A DNA stretch of 64,000 nucleotides from Sphingobacterium corticibacterium (GTDB taxonomy: Bacteria > Bacteroidota > Bacteroidia > Sphingobacteriales > Sphingobacteriaceae): positions 1 through 64,000 of the forward strand of contig NZ_SGIT01000001.1 of the NCBI RefSeq assembly GCF_004208525.1, written 5' to 3'. Position 1 is the first letter of the stretch. The number at the start of each line of letters is the position of its first letter. The notes under the pieces are model-generated. The model did no database searches. It had not been told where the DNA came from and saw only the letters and a list, made by a program, of their open reading frames with translations. This document shows positions 17,621 to 26,014 of the stretch, one piece after another. Position numbers and translations under genes: made by a program.

Positions 17621-20341
17621 ATGAAGAAGCTTTTTATTTTCTTATTTATTACCTTTCTCATATTCGGATCAAGAAATGGATTTGCCCAACAACTACCCGC
17701 TATACCTATTAATACAGTGGTAGAGCGCGTACAAAAATATTTTGGGGTGTACCCGGTGGAGAAAGTACATTTACATTTTGATAAACCTTACTACGCTGTT
17801 GGAGACACCTTATGGTTTAAAACATATTTACAGCATAATCTATTTGAATATACCCCTAGTAAGATTATTTACGTGGAGATGTTAACGAGCAAGGACTCGT
17901 TGATACAAACGCTGCGTATACCTCTTACGGACAATAGTGGAAAAGGACAATTAGTGTTAGATCCACAGTTTATTGCACAAGATAATTATCGTTTTCGGGC
18001 ATATACAAAATGGATGGCAAATTTTGATAATGCTTATTTCTATAATAAGATTGTGCCGGTGGGGGACGCTATTAATAAGAAATTAGGTGCGGAGATTACA
18101 TATACACCCGATGGCAACAACAAAACGAAGGCCACAATACAGTTTAGGAATAGAGAAGGTAACTTGTTGGGAAGGCGAAAGCTGACCTGGGAGGCTATTG
18201 ATGGTTGGGATCCATTTAGTAAAGGTAAAGGGGAGACGGATGATATGGGACGGGTAACCATCAATCTCACCATAAAAGATAAGGAATATCTGAAAAAAGG
18301 AAGACTTAATGTAAAAATTGACGGAGATAAATTAGAGCCGGCTTTAGTAGGTAGTTATCCCTTACAGCATGCGTTATGGGATGCTGATGTCCAGTTTTTC
18401 CCCGAGGGGGGAGACCTCCTTGCAGGGGTGGCTAAGAAACTAGCTTTTAAAGCAGTTAGCTCTACTGGAAAAGGCATAAAAGTGCAAGGTAAGATCTTGG
18501 ATAGCAAGAAGAAAGAAGTCGCATCTTTTAATGACATTGCATTTGGTATGGGAGCAATCGACTTTATGCCTATTGCGGGAGAAAGTTATAAGGCGACTGT
18601 ATCTTTTGAAAATGGAGAGCAACGGACATATGATCTTCCGGAAGTCAAAACAGAAGGGATTAACGTGGTGCTGCACAGTGAAGATGATGCTTCGCTGCAG
18701 ATGGGGTTAATTGCAAATGACACCTTTTATGAAAAGATGGCAAATCAGCCGTTCTATGTTTTAGGGCAATCGAATGGTCATTTGGTGTACGCTGCACAGG
18801 CTACTTTAAAAAATTCGTCGGTATTGATTAGCCTTCCGAAAGATAAACTCCCCAATGGTATCGTGCAGCTGTCGATTATGCAGCCTGATGGGAAACTGTT
18901 GAGCGAACGTTTAGTGTTTAATCAGTCTCAACCATTGCTGAACATAGATGTAAAAACAGATAAATCAACCTATGCAAAAAAAGAAGGTGTAAAGTTGACA
19001 ATTCAGGTTCCTATCATGGACTCGCTGAAAAGTAATTATTCGGTATCGGTGATTGATGATGTGAAGACACCTTATGACGATGATCAAGAATTGGGGATTT
19101 TGAGCAACTATTTACTAACTTCAGATCTTAAGGGATATGTAGAACAACCAAACTATTATTTTAATGAAAAAAATGAAAAGCGAAAGGAATCACTAAATGT
19201 GTTGTTAATGACTCAAGGATTTAGACGGTTTTCGTATGATGATTTAATTGCCGAAAAGCTTCCTCAGGTTCAATTTATGCCAGAACAAGGAATTACGCTT
19301 TCAGGTATTTTACGGTTAAATACGGGACGTCCTCAGCCTAATGGAGGATTGTTATTATCTATTCCATCGAGAAATATACGGAAGGACGCCTATACAGATA
19401 ATCAAGGACGATTTGCCTTCGAAAATTTGGTATTCTCCGATTCTTCTAAAGTAACCATAAACGCTCGAGGTAACGATAACTTTAGAAACTTGGTTATCAA
19501 TATGGACCAGACTTATTTTCCGGGAATCGATCAAGGAAATCCCTATGCAAGTGACAATGTGCAAAATATTGATCAAGAAATGAAGGCTTATCTAAACAAT
19601 AGTAAGAACGAATATAGAACTTCTATTTTGATAGATGAAGTCCAGGTTACGGGCATTCAGCGGAAAATGGTCACTAGTAAAGAGTTTTCGTCGCTATCTG
19701 GATTGTCGATGCCAGAACATCGCATTGAGGGTGAACGTCTTTCGGGTTGTAACGTACTGACCATGTGTTTGACAACCATGTTGACAGGTATCACGTATGA
19801 TAATCAGACGTTGAAATACCATGTTACAAGGAACTATAATCAGGGGAGTCGAGTGCCGGTTCAGTTCTTCTTAGATGGCATGCCCATCGATGAACCTGCT
19901 CTAAATTCTATTATTCCTTCAGAGATTGAGGCTATCGAGATTTTTTTACGGGATGAATTGGGAACGGTCAGCCGTATGTATCAAAATGATGGTGTTGTTT
20001 CCATTATGACGAAAAAGAAAGACCAAAGTAAGCAACCACGTATGTCGTTGGCTGAAATTGAAAGTATGTTGCCGAAGACAAATGTGATTGATATGGTCCC
20101 TCTTGGTTATGTAAAAGAAAGACAGTTTTATTCACCAAAATACGATACCCCGGATAGTAAAAATACAAACGATTATCGAACGACCATTTATTGGAATCCA
20201 GATGTGGTCTTGGGTAACGAGGGCAATGCTACGTTAGATTTTTATAATGGTGATGGTAATGGTAGATATAAGGTGGTTGTGGAAGGACAGGATAATACAG
20301 GTGCCGCCGGACGAGCTGTATATTATTATAATGTGAAATAA
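17621..20341 (+). CDS. Secreted MG2-domain protein with a TonB-plug-like C-terminal region
   Basis: 906 residues with a signal peptide (~1-22, cut after NGFAQ). Residues ~45-130 hold the alpha-2-macroglobulin-like MG2 signature (VHLHFDKPYYAVGDTLWFKT). Beta-sandwich domains of the same style follow. Around 590-640 there is a carboxypeptidase-regulatory-like repeat, then DEVQVTGIQRK (~672-682) and, at ~770-830, FFLDGMPIDEP and GVVSIMTKKK, the look of a TonB-dependent receptor plug without the beta-barrel. Such proteins are common and mostly uncharacterised in Bacteroidota; a cell-envelope role is likely. A TAACTTTA promoter-like element lies at 17589-17596. Confidence 0.75.
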   Translation: MKKLFIFLFITFLIFGSRNGFAQQLPAIPINTVVERVQKYFGVYPVEKVHLHFDKPYYAVGDTLWFKTYLQHNLFEYTPSKIIYVEMLTSKDSLIQTLRIPLTDNSGKGQLVLDPQFIAQDNYRFRAYTKWMANFDNAYFYNKIVPVGDAINKKLGAEITYTPDGNNKTKATIQFRNREGNLLGRRKLTWEAIDGWDPFSKGKGETDDMGRVTINLTIKDKEYLKKGRLNVKIDGDKLEPALVGSYPLQHALWDADVQFFPEGGDLLAGVAKKLAFKAVSSTGKGIKVQGKILDSKKKEVASFNDIAFGMGAIDFMPIAGESYKATVSFENGEQRTYDLPEVKTEGINVVLHSEDDASLQMGLIANDTFYEKMANQPFYVLGQSNGHLVYAAQATLKNSSVLISLPKDKLPNGIVQLSIMQPDGKLLSERLVFNQSQPLLNIDVKTDKSTYAKKEGVKLTIQVPIMDSLKSNYSVSVIDDVKTPYDDDQELGILSNYLLTSDLKGYVEQPNYYFNEKNEKRKESLNVLLMTQGFRRFSYDDLIAEKLPQVQFMPEQGITLSGILRLNTGRPQPNGGLLLSIPSRNIRKDAYTDNQGRFAFENLVFSDSSKVTINARGNDNFRNLVINMDQTYFPGIDQGNPYASDNVQNIDQEMKAYLNNSKNEYRTSILIDEVQVTGIQRKMVTSKEFSSLSGLSMPEHRIEGERLSGCNVLTMCLTTMLTGITYDNQTLKYHVTRNYNQGSRVPVQFFLDGMPIDEPALNSIIPSEIEAIEIFLRDELGTVSRMYQNDGVVSIMTKKKDQSKQPRMSLAEIESMLPKTNVIDMVPLGYVKERQFYSPKYDTPDSKNTNDYRTTIYWNPDVVLGNEGNATLDFYNGDGNGRYKVVVEGQDNTGAAGRAVYYYNVK

Positions 20342-20366
20342 GCGAGCGAATTTTCATCACATTAGA

Positions 20367-20403
20367 AACGGCTTCTCTCTTTAAGTTCAAGAGGGAAGCC
20401 GTT
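20367..20403. terminator. Bidirectional hairpin between convergent genes
   Basis: 15-bp stem aacggcttctctctt / aagagggaagccgtt with one G-T pair and a 7-nt loop. It lies between the stop codons of the MG2-type gene and the YihY-family gene. T-runs are short on both sides. Confidence 0.75.
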
Positions 20404-20406
20404 ATT

Positions 20407-21348
20407 TTATTCAAGCTCTTTTACTTCAACCCGAACAGCATATGACCTAGGCCGAACTCCTCGTCCATATTTAATAGCATAATGTTTGGTAAACTCGGCA
20501 CCAAAATATAAAATAGCCGCGGAATAATACACGAAACTTAGCAAAATTATAATGGAGCCGGCTGCTCCAAACGAGCTTGCGGTAACATTCGAAGATAAAT
20601 ACCAAGAAATAAGTGATTTTCCTAATAAAAAGAGTAAAGCTGTGAAAATCGCCCCCCACAATACATCCCGGAAGCGAGTCTTGGCATCAGGAAGAAAAGC
20701 AAATACACAAGCAAATAAGGTTGCAATAATTAAAAACGATACACCGGTATTGATTAGGTTAATCATCTGGAGATTGATGTTTGGAATATATTCACTCAAA
20801 AAGTCACCCACTTTGCCCATTAACAGTCCGATTACACTACTGAGGATTAAGGAGACCATAAGAAGAAATCCCAAACCTAAAATCATCGAGAAAGAAAGAA
20901 GACGGTCTATAATAATTTTCAACCAACCTTTTTTAGGCTTGACTTTAATATGCCAGATTTCGTTGATGGAATTTTGTATATCGACAAATATCGTTGTAGA
21001 AGAAAAAACAAGTACACCGATACCGATGTAAAGTCCGATACTGTTTTTACTATCCAAAGATATTTTTTTAATTGCGTTATCCAACATATTGGTGATATCT
21101 GGCCCAAAAAGTTGATTAAGTTCCGTCATGATCTCGTCGCGTGCACCCGTTGGGGAATCCATTTGGCTGCCATAAAAAAAACCTAATGCCCAGATTAGGA
21201 TTAAAATTAAGGGACCAATGGAGAATACCGTATAATACGCTAAAGAAGCACTTTTTTTAAGACATTTATCATTAAGGAAACTATTGATAGTATCTAATAG
21301 CAATTGTCCAAACCCTTTTAGTTTTTGCCAAGGTGTTTCTTTCTCCAT
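20407..21348 (-). CDS. YihY/BrkB-family inner-membrane protein
   Basis: 313 residues. About six membrane helices, with the family hallmark near the N-terminus (CLKKSASLAYYTVFSIGPLI) and the later GAAGSIIILLSFVYYSA. The family was once labelled ribonuclease BN in error; its function remains unclear, possibly transport. It ends with a short charged tail. It lies 16 bp downstream of the acyl-CoA synthetase gene, probably in one operon. Confidence 0.87.
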   Translation of the reverse strand: MEKETPWQKLKGFGQLLLDTINSFLNDKCLKKSASLAYYTVFSIGPLILILIWALGFFYGSQMDSPTGARDEIMTELNQLFGPDITNMLDNAIKKISLDSKNSIGLYIGIGVLVFSSTTIFVDIQNSINEIWHIKVKPKKGWLKIIIDRLLSFSMILGLGFLLMVSLILSSVIGLLMGKVGDFLSEYIPNINLQMINLINTGVSFLIIATLFACVFAFLPDAKTRFRDVLWGAIFTALLFLLGKSLISWYLSSNVTASSFGAAGSIIILLSFVYYSAAILYFGAEFTKHYAIKYGRGVRPRSYAVRVEVKELE

Positions 21349-21364
21349 ACGTATAGTTTTTGTT

Positions 21365-23125
21365 TTAATGTTCGTATAGTCGGTTGATTATAGTCTCTGT
21401 ATTTTTTAGAATAACCTTTCGTTTCAGACTCAACTTCGGTGTCAGTTCGCCGTTATCGATCGTCCATTCTTTAGATAGCAATTCAAATTTTTTCACTTTC
21501 TCCCACTGTCCGAAACCCATATTCAAGCGATCGATTTCCCGCTGGTATTTTTCGATGATCTGTGAATCTTTAACGATCTCTTCTTTCGAAACAAAAGGTA
21601 TGCCCTTATGTTTGCACCATTTTTCCAGTTCCTCGAAAGCAGGTACAATAAGTGCTGCAGGAAAACGTTGATTTTCGCCAATGATCATGACCTGTGCGAT
21701 CAACGTAGATTCCATCAGCTTGTTTTCTAATGCTTGTGGAGCAACATACTTGCCTCCCGCAGTTTTAAACATTTCTTTTTTCCGGTCGGTGATTTTGAGA
21801 AAACCATCAGGTGTAATTTCACCGATGTCGCCGGTATGTAAATAACCTTCTTCATCAATAGCTTCCCGGGTAGCTTCTTCATTTTTATAGTATCCCGGAC
21901 TAATGCTGGGACCCTTAACGAGGATCTCCCCGTCATCTGCAATTTTTACATCTAGATTCTTCAATACTCTTCCTACAGTACCAAATTTAACGTCGGTATC
22001 AACATGGGAGTTGACAGCTATTACGGGCGATGTTTCCGTTAGACCATAACCCTCTAATACTTTAATATCTGCAGCCCAGAAGATACGGCCCAATCGTTCT
22101 TGGAGAGCAGCACCTCCTGACACGATTAGTTTGATATTGCCCCCGAGCGCATCTCGCCATTTGGAGAAAATCAGTTTTCGGGCTATCGCTAACTTCAAAT
22201 TATAGAAGAAGCCATTTTTGAGAGGTTCTTGATATCTATGTCCGAGTTCTACTGCCCAGAAAAATAGCGCTTTTTTTATGCCGGTTAATGCTTTCCCTTT
22301 TTCGATTATTTTATCGTACACCTTTTCTAGAACCCGTGGTACAGTGGTGAAAATTTGCGGTTTTACATCATTGATATCGGCCACGATATTATCTAGGTTC
22401 TCCGCATAGTAGATTTGGATACCTTTGGAAAGATATATGTAAACCACCATTCGTTCAAAAATATGGCACAGTGGCAGAAAACTTAGTGCAGTAGTGGTGT
22501 CTTTTGGGACAAGGTGCTGACAAGCTTCTACATTGCTGATAATGTTTTTATGTGTTAAAAGCACGCCCTTGGGTTTTCCAGTCGTGCCGGAGGTATAAAT
22601 GAGTGTAAGCAAATCGTTGCCTTGCACCGCATCTCTATAAGGTTGCAGATCAATATCTTGTTGGGCGCCCAGATCAATAAGTTCTTGGTAACCTGGCTTG
22701 TTCGGTACATCATCAAAAGTATAAAGCTCAATGGACAATTGCTGTTCTTGGACAGCTTGTTCTACTTTTTGGGCCAATTCCGTATTGCTCGCAAAGAGCA
22801 ATTTTACTTCGGCGTTATGAAGTATAAAAGAAAGATCTTGGGCCGATAACGTGGGATACAATGGAACGATTGCTATTCCAAGCTGATTACAGGCGAAATC
22901 TACAATATTCCATTCAGGGCGGTTTCCGGACATTAACGCGACCTTATCCCCCTTTTTTAATCCTTTGGAAAGAAGAGCTTTGCTCAAATTGTTGGTGAGC
23001 GTCATAAAACGCTCGCTCGTTACAAGTTGCCATTCTCCATTCCTTTTTCCCGCAACCATACAGGTATTGGTGTCTGTCGATGTGTATCCATCTAAGATAT
23101 CAAACAATCTATTTAGCTTACTCAT
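21365..23125 (-). CDS. Long-chain fatty acid-CoA ligase (AMP-forming)
   Basis: 586 residues. Adenylate-forming motifs in order: LTLIYTSGTTGKPKG (P-loop, ~174-188), LPLCHIFERM, VSGGAAL, VLEGYGLTETSP, YLHTGDIG and FLKITDRKKEMFKTAGGKYV. The last two resemble the long-chain FACL branch (FAA/FadD15-like) with the LHTGDIG hinge. It activates fatty acids with ATP and CoA, in the cytoplasm or at the membrane face. It is upstream of, and probably cotranscribed with, the YihY-like gene. Confidence 0.9.
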   Translation of the reverse strand: MSKLNRLFDILDGYTSTDTNTCMVAGKRNGEWQLVTSERFMTLTNNLSKALLSKGLKKGDKVALMSGNRPEWNIVDFACNQLGIAIVPLYPTLSAQDLSFILHNAEVKLLFASNTELAQKVEQAVQEQQLSIELYTFDDVPNKPGYQELIDLGAQQDIDLQPYRDAVQGNDLLTLIYTSGTTGKPKGVLLTHKNIISNVEACQHLVPKDTTTALSFLPLCHIFERMVVYIYLSKGIQIYYAENLDNIVADINDVKPQIFTTVPRVLEKVYDKIIEKGKALTGIKKALFFWAVELGHRYQEPLKNGFFYNLKLAIARKLIFSKWRDALGGNIKLIVSGGAALQERLGRIFWAADIKVLEGYGLTETSPVIAVNSHVDTDVKFGTVGRVLKNLDVKIADDGEILVKGPSISPGYYKNEEATREAIDEEGYLHTGDIGEITPDGFLKITDRKKEMFKTAGGKYVAPQALENKLMESTLIAQVMIIGENQRFPAALIVPAFEELEKWCKHKGIPFVSKEEIVKDSQIIEKYQREIDRLNMGFGQWEKVKKFELLSKEWTIDNGELTPKLSLKRKVILKNTETIINRLYEH

Positions 23126-23243
23126 ATGTTGCGTCGTATTATGAGGTTTACAATTTGTTTTTCCCTATACTAAGATAACGTTTTATCCATAAAAGTGCGA
23201 ATATCATACCAAACTTAACGGAAAATGATAACAGAATTTAACT

Positions 23244-23273
23244 TTTGAACGTTTAAATAAAATATTACTTTTG
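23244..23273 (+). promoter_or_regulatory. Promoter of the small outer-membrane protein gene
   Basis: TTTG (23244-23247), 18-bp spacer, TACTTTTG (23266-23273), a full -7 match. The predicted start site near 23279 leaves about 20 nt before ATG 23301 and excludes the earlier in-frame TTG at 23271. Confidence 0.7.
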
Positions 23274-23300
23274 ACGTACGTAAAACTTAGTATAATATTC

Positions 23301-23828
23301 ATGAAGAAAGCAAATTGGCTGTTATTGACATTAGGGATTATTTTATTTTCATTTGATACATCATGGGCGCAATTGAATAGCCAGCATGCTGTGGGGGGAC
23401 GTTTTGGAAGCGCCACAGGGTTTAGTTACCGTTATACGTTGTCAGATGATAGGGCTGTAGAAGGAATTCTCAGTATACAGAGCAATTCTAAATCAAGACG
23501 CTTCCGAATGGTAGGGCTTTATCAGTATCATAAACCGTTGGCAGAGAATTTTACTTGGTTCTATGGATTTGGGGGGAGTGTGGGAAGTTTTCGATACAAA
23601 TCTGAGGTTACGCAGACAACGAATTCAGATGGTTCCGTTACAACTAGACGTACCGACCCGAAATCGGAGCTAGCGTTGAGTATAGATGGTATCGTTGGTA
23701 TAGAATATAATATCCCGACTACACCACTTTCTGTTTCGCTGGATGTTAAGCCGTATTTTGACTTTTTACAAGAGAGCTCCATACGGCTAATCGATCCGTT
23801 TGGTTTGACTATTCGTTATAAATTTTAG
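23301..23828 (+). CDS. Small outer-membrane beta-barrel protein, function unknown
   Basis: 175 residues from the ATG at 23301. A clear signal peptide (~1-24, ending TSWAQ) is followed by alternating amphipathic strands rich in Gly and aromatic residues (GGRFGSATGFSYRYTL, FTWFYGFGGSVGSFRYK) and it ends with FGLTIRYKF, a C-terminal aromatic as in beta-barrels folded by BamA. Length fits an 8-stranded barrel. The start was chosen because an upstream in-frame codon overlaps the predicted -7 box. No specific function can be given. Confidence 0.8.
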   Translation: MKKANWLLLTLGIILFSFDTSWAQLNSQHAVGGRFGSATGFSYRYTLSDDRAVEGILSIQSNSKSRRFRMVGLYQYHKPLAENFTWFYGFGGSVGSFRYKSEVTQTTNSDGSVTTRRTDPKSELALSIDGIVGIEYNIPTTPLSVSLDVKPYFDFLQESSIRLIDPFGLTIRYKF

Positions 23829-23880
23829 CGTAGAGTTTAAAGGTATGCGTGCTGGATATCACGGTACGCATGCAATATCG

Positions 23881-25500
23881 CTACGTTATATCCTTGTCTA
23901 TACCTATTTTCATGACCAGACCTTCAAACTCATCTCTGTTTCCAGCGGCTTTATTCCTCATCTTTGTCCTGTAATTATAGATAGTTGAAACCGAGTAGCG
24001 CAGGAAATAGGCAATTTTTATGCTGTCGGTAATACCTAGACGGATTAGTGCAAAAATACGAAGGTCGGGCGTAAGGTTGCTGTTGGCTTTAAAACTGATT
24101 CTTTCCTCTTTTAATAATAACTTGTTTATTTCTTCAACAAAATTCGGAAATAGGCGTAATATAGTCTCGTCAAAATTCTTATAGAATTCCTCCAGGTTAT
24201 CTTTTGGGTCGAGCGATAAATCGATGAATTTCAAGAGTGCTTGTTCCCCTTGTGTTTTAGCTATCTTTTGGGCTTTCAGCCTAAATTGTTCTATTTTTGA
24301 AAGATAATCGGAAAAATGACCTATATATAAACCGATATATTCTTCTTTGAGAATATTCGAATCTGAAAGACTCTGATTGCTTTCCATCAATAATTTGTTG
24401 GACCTCGATAGTTCATCCTTGGTTATGGATAGTCTTTTCTTTTGCTTATACACGTATAGTAATGTAAAGAATATGAACGTTAACAATACCCCTATAATCA
24501 CCAGAATAGTTAGCAATAGTATTTGGCGTTGATCTTCCTTTTTCTGATATGCTTTATCAATAAAATCGAACATCTCCGAAGATTCAAGTGTCCGAAGTCT
24601 GGCGTTATAGAATATCGCATCCTGCATCGAACATTTCATATAACTATATGCGCGGTTTACATCTCCATATTCAAACAGTACAGCTGCTAGTCTTCGGAGC
24701 GACATATATTCTTTTACCCCATTTTTGATATCAGCGATTGCCGATCTTGCAAGGTACTCGATAGCTTTGTCCGTATCCCCCTTCTCTTCATATACTTTAG
24801 CTATAGAATAGGCTAATATGGCAGCCTCCCGTTCCTCCGGATCGAGATTAGCATATGCATCACGGAGATCCCTTAAGGCTTGATCATATTGCTTTTCTTG
24901 TTGTATAAGGCGTTCTGTATTTACGTATATATAGTCCATTGGTGATAGCGTTTCCTCTGAGACCAATCTGTTTCTTAATGAGGCCGTGATTGTTTGATAT
25001 CTCTTTTTTTCGTCGTTGTTTTCTGAAGTTTTTATTAATAAGTTATAAACGGACATTTTTGTATATAAATAAAATGTTTTTAGATCTTCAGAGATTCTTA
25101 AAGTATCTACGTTATTCAATATATCAGTCGATTCTTTGAGTAATCCCATTGTTTTTAATATACGGACACGGAAAAGCTCAGAATCAATATATTCTTCATA
25201 ATCGTTGGCCTGCAGCGCATACTTTTCTAATTTTCGGGTGTACAAAAGTGCCGAATCAGTCATAAATACAATATAGTGAAGACAGATCTCTTTCGTAATG
25301 GCAATCTGGTCTTTCACATCCGAGGATTCGTGTAGTCTCGTCTTTAAACTATCGATAGCGCCTTCCTTTTTTGCGGCATAAATATTTTTATCCTGAATAG
25401 CCTTATCTAATACGTGCAGTAATGAATCAAGTTGTTTATGGTATGCATTAGCCGTGGAAACTGAAACTATCAGGAATATAATTAATACTAAACTTTTCAT
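23881..25500 (-). CDS. DUF6377-type membrane regulator divergent from the mannan locus
   Basis: 539 residues: signal peptide (~1-19), a periplasmic helical region with TPR-like pairs (e.g. AYSIAKVYEEKGDTDKAIEYL), one membrane helix (~324-346), a coiled coil (~350-400), and a C-terminal cytoplasmic region ending in a helix-turn-helix-like segment (IRLGITDSIKIAYFLRYSVS, then TIYNYRTKMRNKA, ~488-520). This is the build of DUF6377 proteins of Bacteroidota, often next to SusC/D loci. I infer that it senses a periplasmic sugar signal and controls the adjacent genes. No kinase or receiver domain is visible. Confidence 0.8.
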   Translation of the reverse strand: MKSLVLIIFLIVSVSTANAYHKQLDSLLHVLDKAIQDKNIYAAKKEGAIDSLKTRLHESSDVKDQIAITKEICLHYIVFMTDSALLYTRKLEKYALQANDYEEYIDSELFRVRILKTMGLLKESTDILNNVDTLRISEDLKTFYLYTKMSVYNLLIKTSENNDEKKRYQTITASLRNRLVSEETLSPMDYIYVNTERLIQQEKQYDQALRDLRDAYANLDPEEREAAILAYSIAKVYEEKGDTDKAIEYLARSAIADIKNGVKEYMSLRRLAAVLFEYGDVNRAYSYMKCSMQDAIFYNARLRTLESSEMFDFIDKAYQKKEDQRQILLLTILVIIGVLLTFIFFTLLYVYKQKKRLSITKDELSRSNKLLMESNQSLSDSNILKEEYIGLYIGHFSDYLSKIEQFRLKAQKIAKTQGEQALLKFIDLSLDPKDNLEEFYKNFDETILRLFPNFVEEINKLLLKEERISFKANSNLTPDLRIFALIRLGITDSIKIAYFLRYSVSTIYNYRTKMRNKAAGNRDEFEGLVMKIGIDKDIT

Positions 25501-25573
25501 ACTTGGTATAATGAGGAGCGAATTAAATACAGTAAAAGGTTTCTATATAAATAATCGGATAAATACTCTTCTT

Positions 25574-25581
25574 CAAAACTA
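25574..25581 (-). promoter_or_regulatory. -7 element (TAGTTTTG) of the DUF6377-type regulator gene
   Basis: Minus-strand TAGTTTTG fits TAnnTTTG. The predicted start near 25568 gives a ~68-nt leader to the ATG at 25500. No clear -33. Confidence 0.45.
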
Positions 25582-25818
25582 CAAAATAATATTATTTTAT
25601 AACCATTGCGATAGGAAGATATGGTTTTTTAGTGTCCTTTTTTTCTTAGAAATGGAATGAAAAATTTCGGAAGAATAAAATTCAATACGTTTATTCACTA
25701 CATTATGTGTATGTTGTTATTTTGTTAAATTGTTGTATATGAGTTTGTTGTTTATTGTTTGTTCTATATTCTCACTACATTGAAGAGAATCAGTATAAAA
25801 GAACGCTTTAAAATCTGA

Positions 25819-25826
25819 TAACTTTG
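25819..25826 (+). promoter_or_regulatory. -7 element (TAACTTTG) of the mannan utilization operon
   Basis: A full TAnnTTTG match in the 514-bp gap between the divergent regulator and GH125 genes. There is no -33 TTTG at the right spacing, which fits a regulated promoter. The leader to the GTG of GH125 would be about 185 nt. Confidence 0.55.
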
Positions 25827-25858
25827 ATTTCTCAAAGCTAAATTATAAATCGTTGCAC

Positions 25859-25990
25859 ATGGTAAACTTGCTAAATGAACAATGTTGGCGTACTATCCGA
25901 TATCAGGGGATAGTGGCTACTTCGCATATCCTAATTGATGCAAAAGTGATCACTCAGGAGATACAGACATCTCCGATAAAATACAATTAA
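25859..25990 (+). CDS. Candidate 43-codon leader ORF of the mannan operon
   Basis: An ATG at 25859 opens a frame of 43 codons ending with TAA at 25988-25990, between the predicted promoter and the GH125 start 24 bp further on. The peptide begins MVNLLNEQCW and ends SPIKYN; it has no signal peptide, membrane segment or recognisable domain. It starts ~28 nt after the predicted transcription start. It could be a small protein, a regulatory leader peptide or chance. Two hairpins overlap it. Confidence 0.3.
   Translation: MVNLLNEQCWRTIRYQGIVATSHILIDAKVITQEIQTSPIKYN
25892..25974 (+). promoter_or_regulatory. Two hairpins in the mannan operon leader
   Basis: Hairpin 1: ACTATCC (25892-25898) with GGATAGT (25908-25914), loop of 9. 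Hairpin 2: GGAGAT (25957-25962) with ATCTCC (25969-25974), loop of 6. Neither is followed by a T-run, so they are not intrinsic terminators. They might be protein or RNA regulatory elements; 7-bp and 6-bp stems can also arise by chance. Confidence 0.3.
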
Positions 25991-26014
25991 TTTACACTTT
26001 ATAACTAATAGACT

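Noticed and set aside
25941..25952. gtgatcac palindrome in the mannan leader as a Crp site
   Set aside because: It is an 8-bp GTGATCAC without the 6-bp spacer of Crp/Fnr operators and lies downstream of the predicted start.
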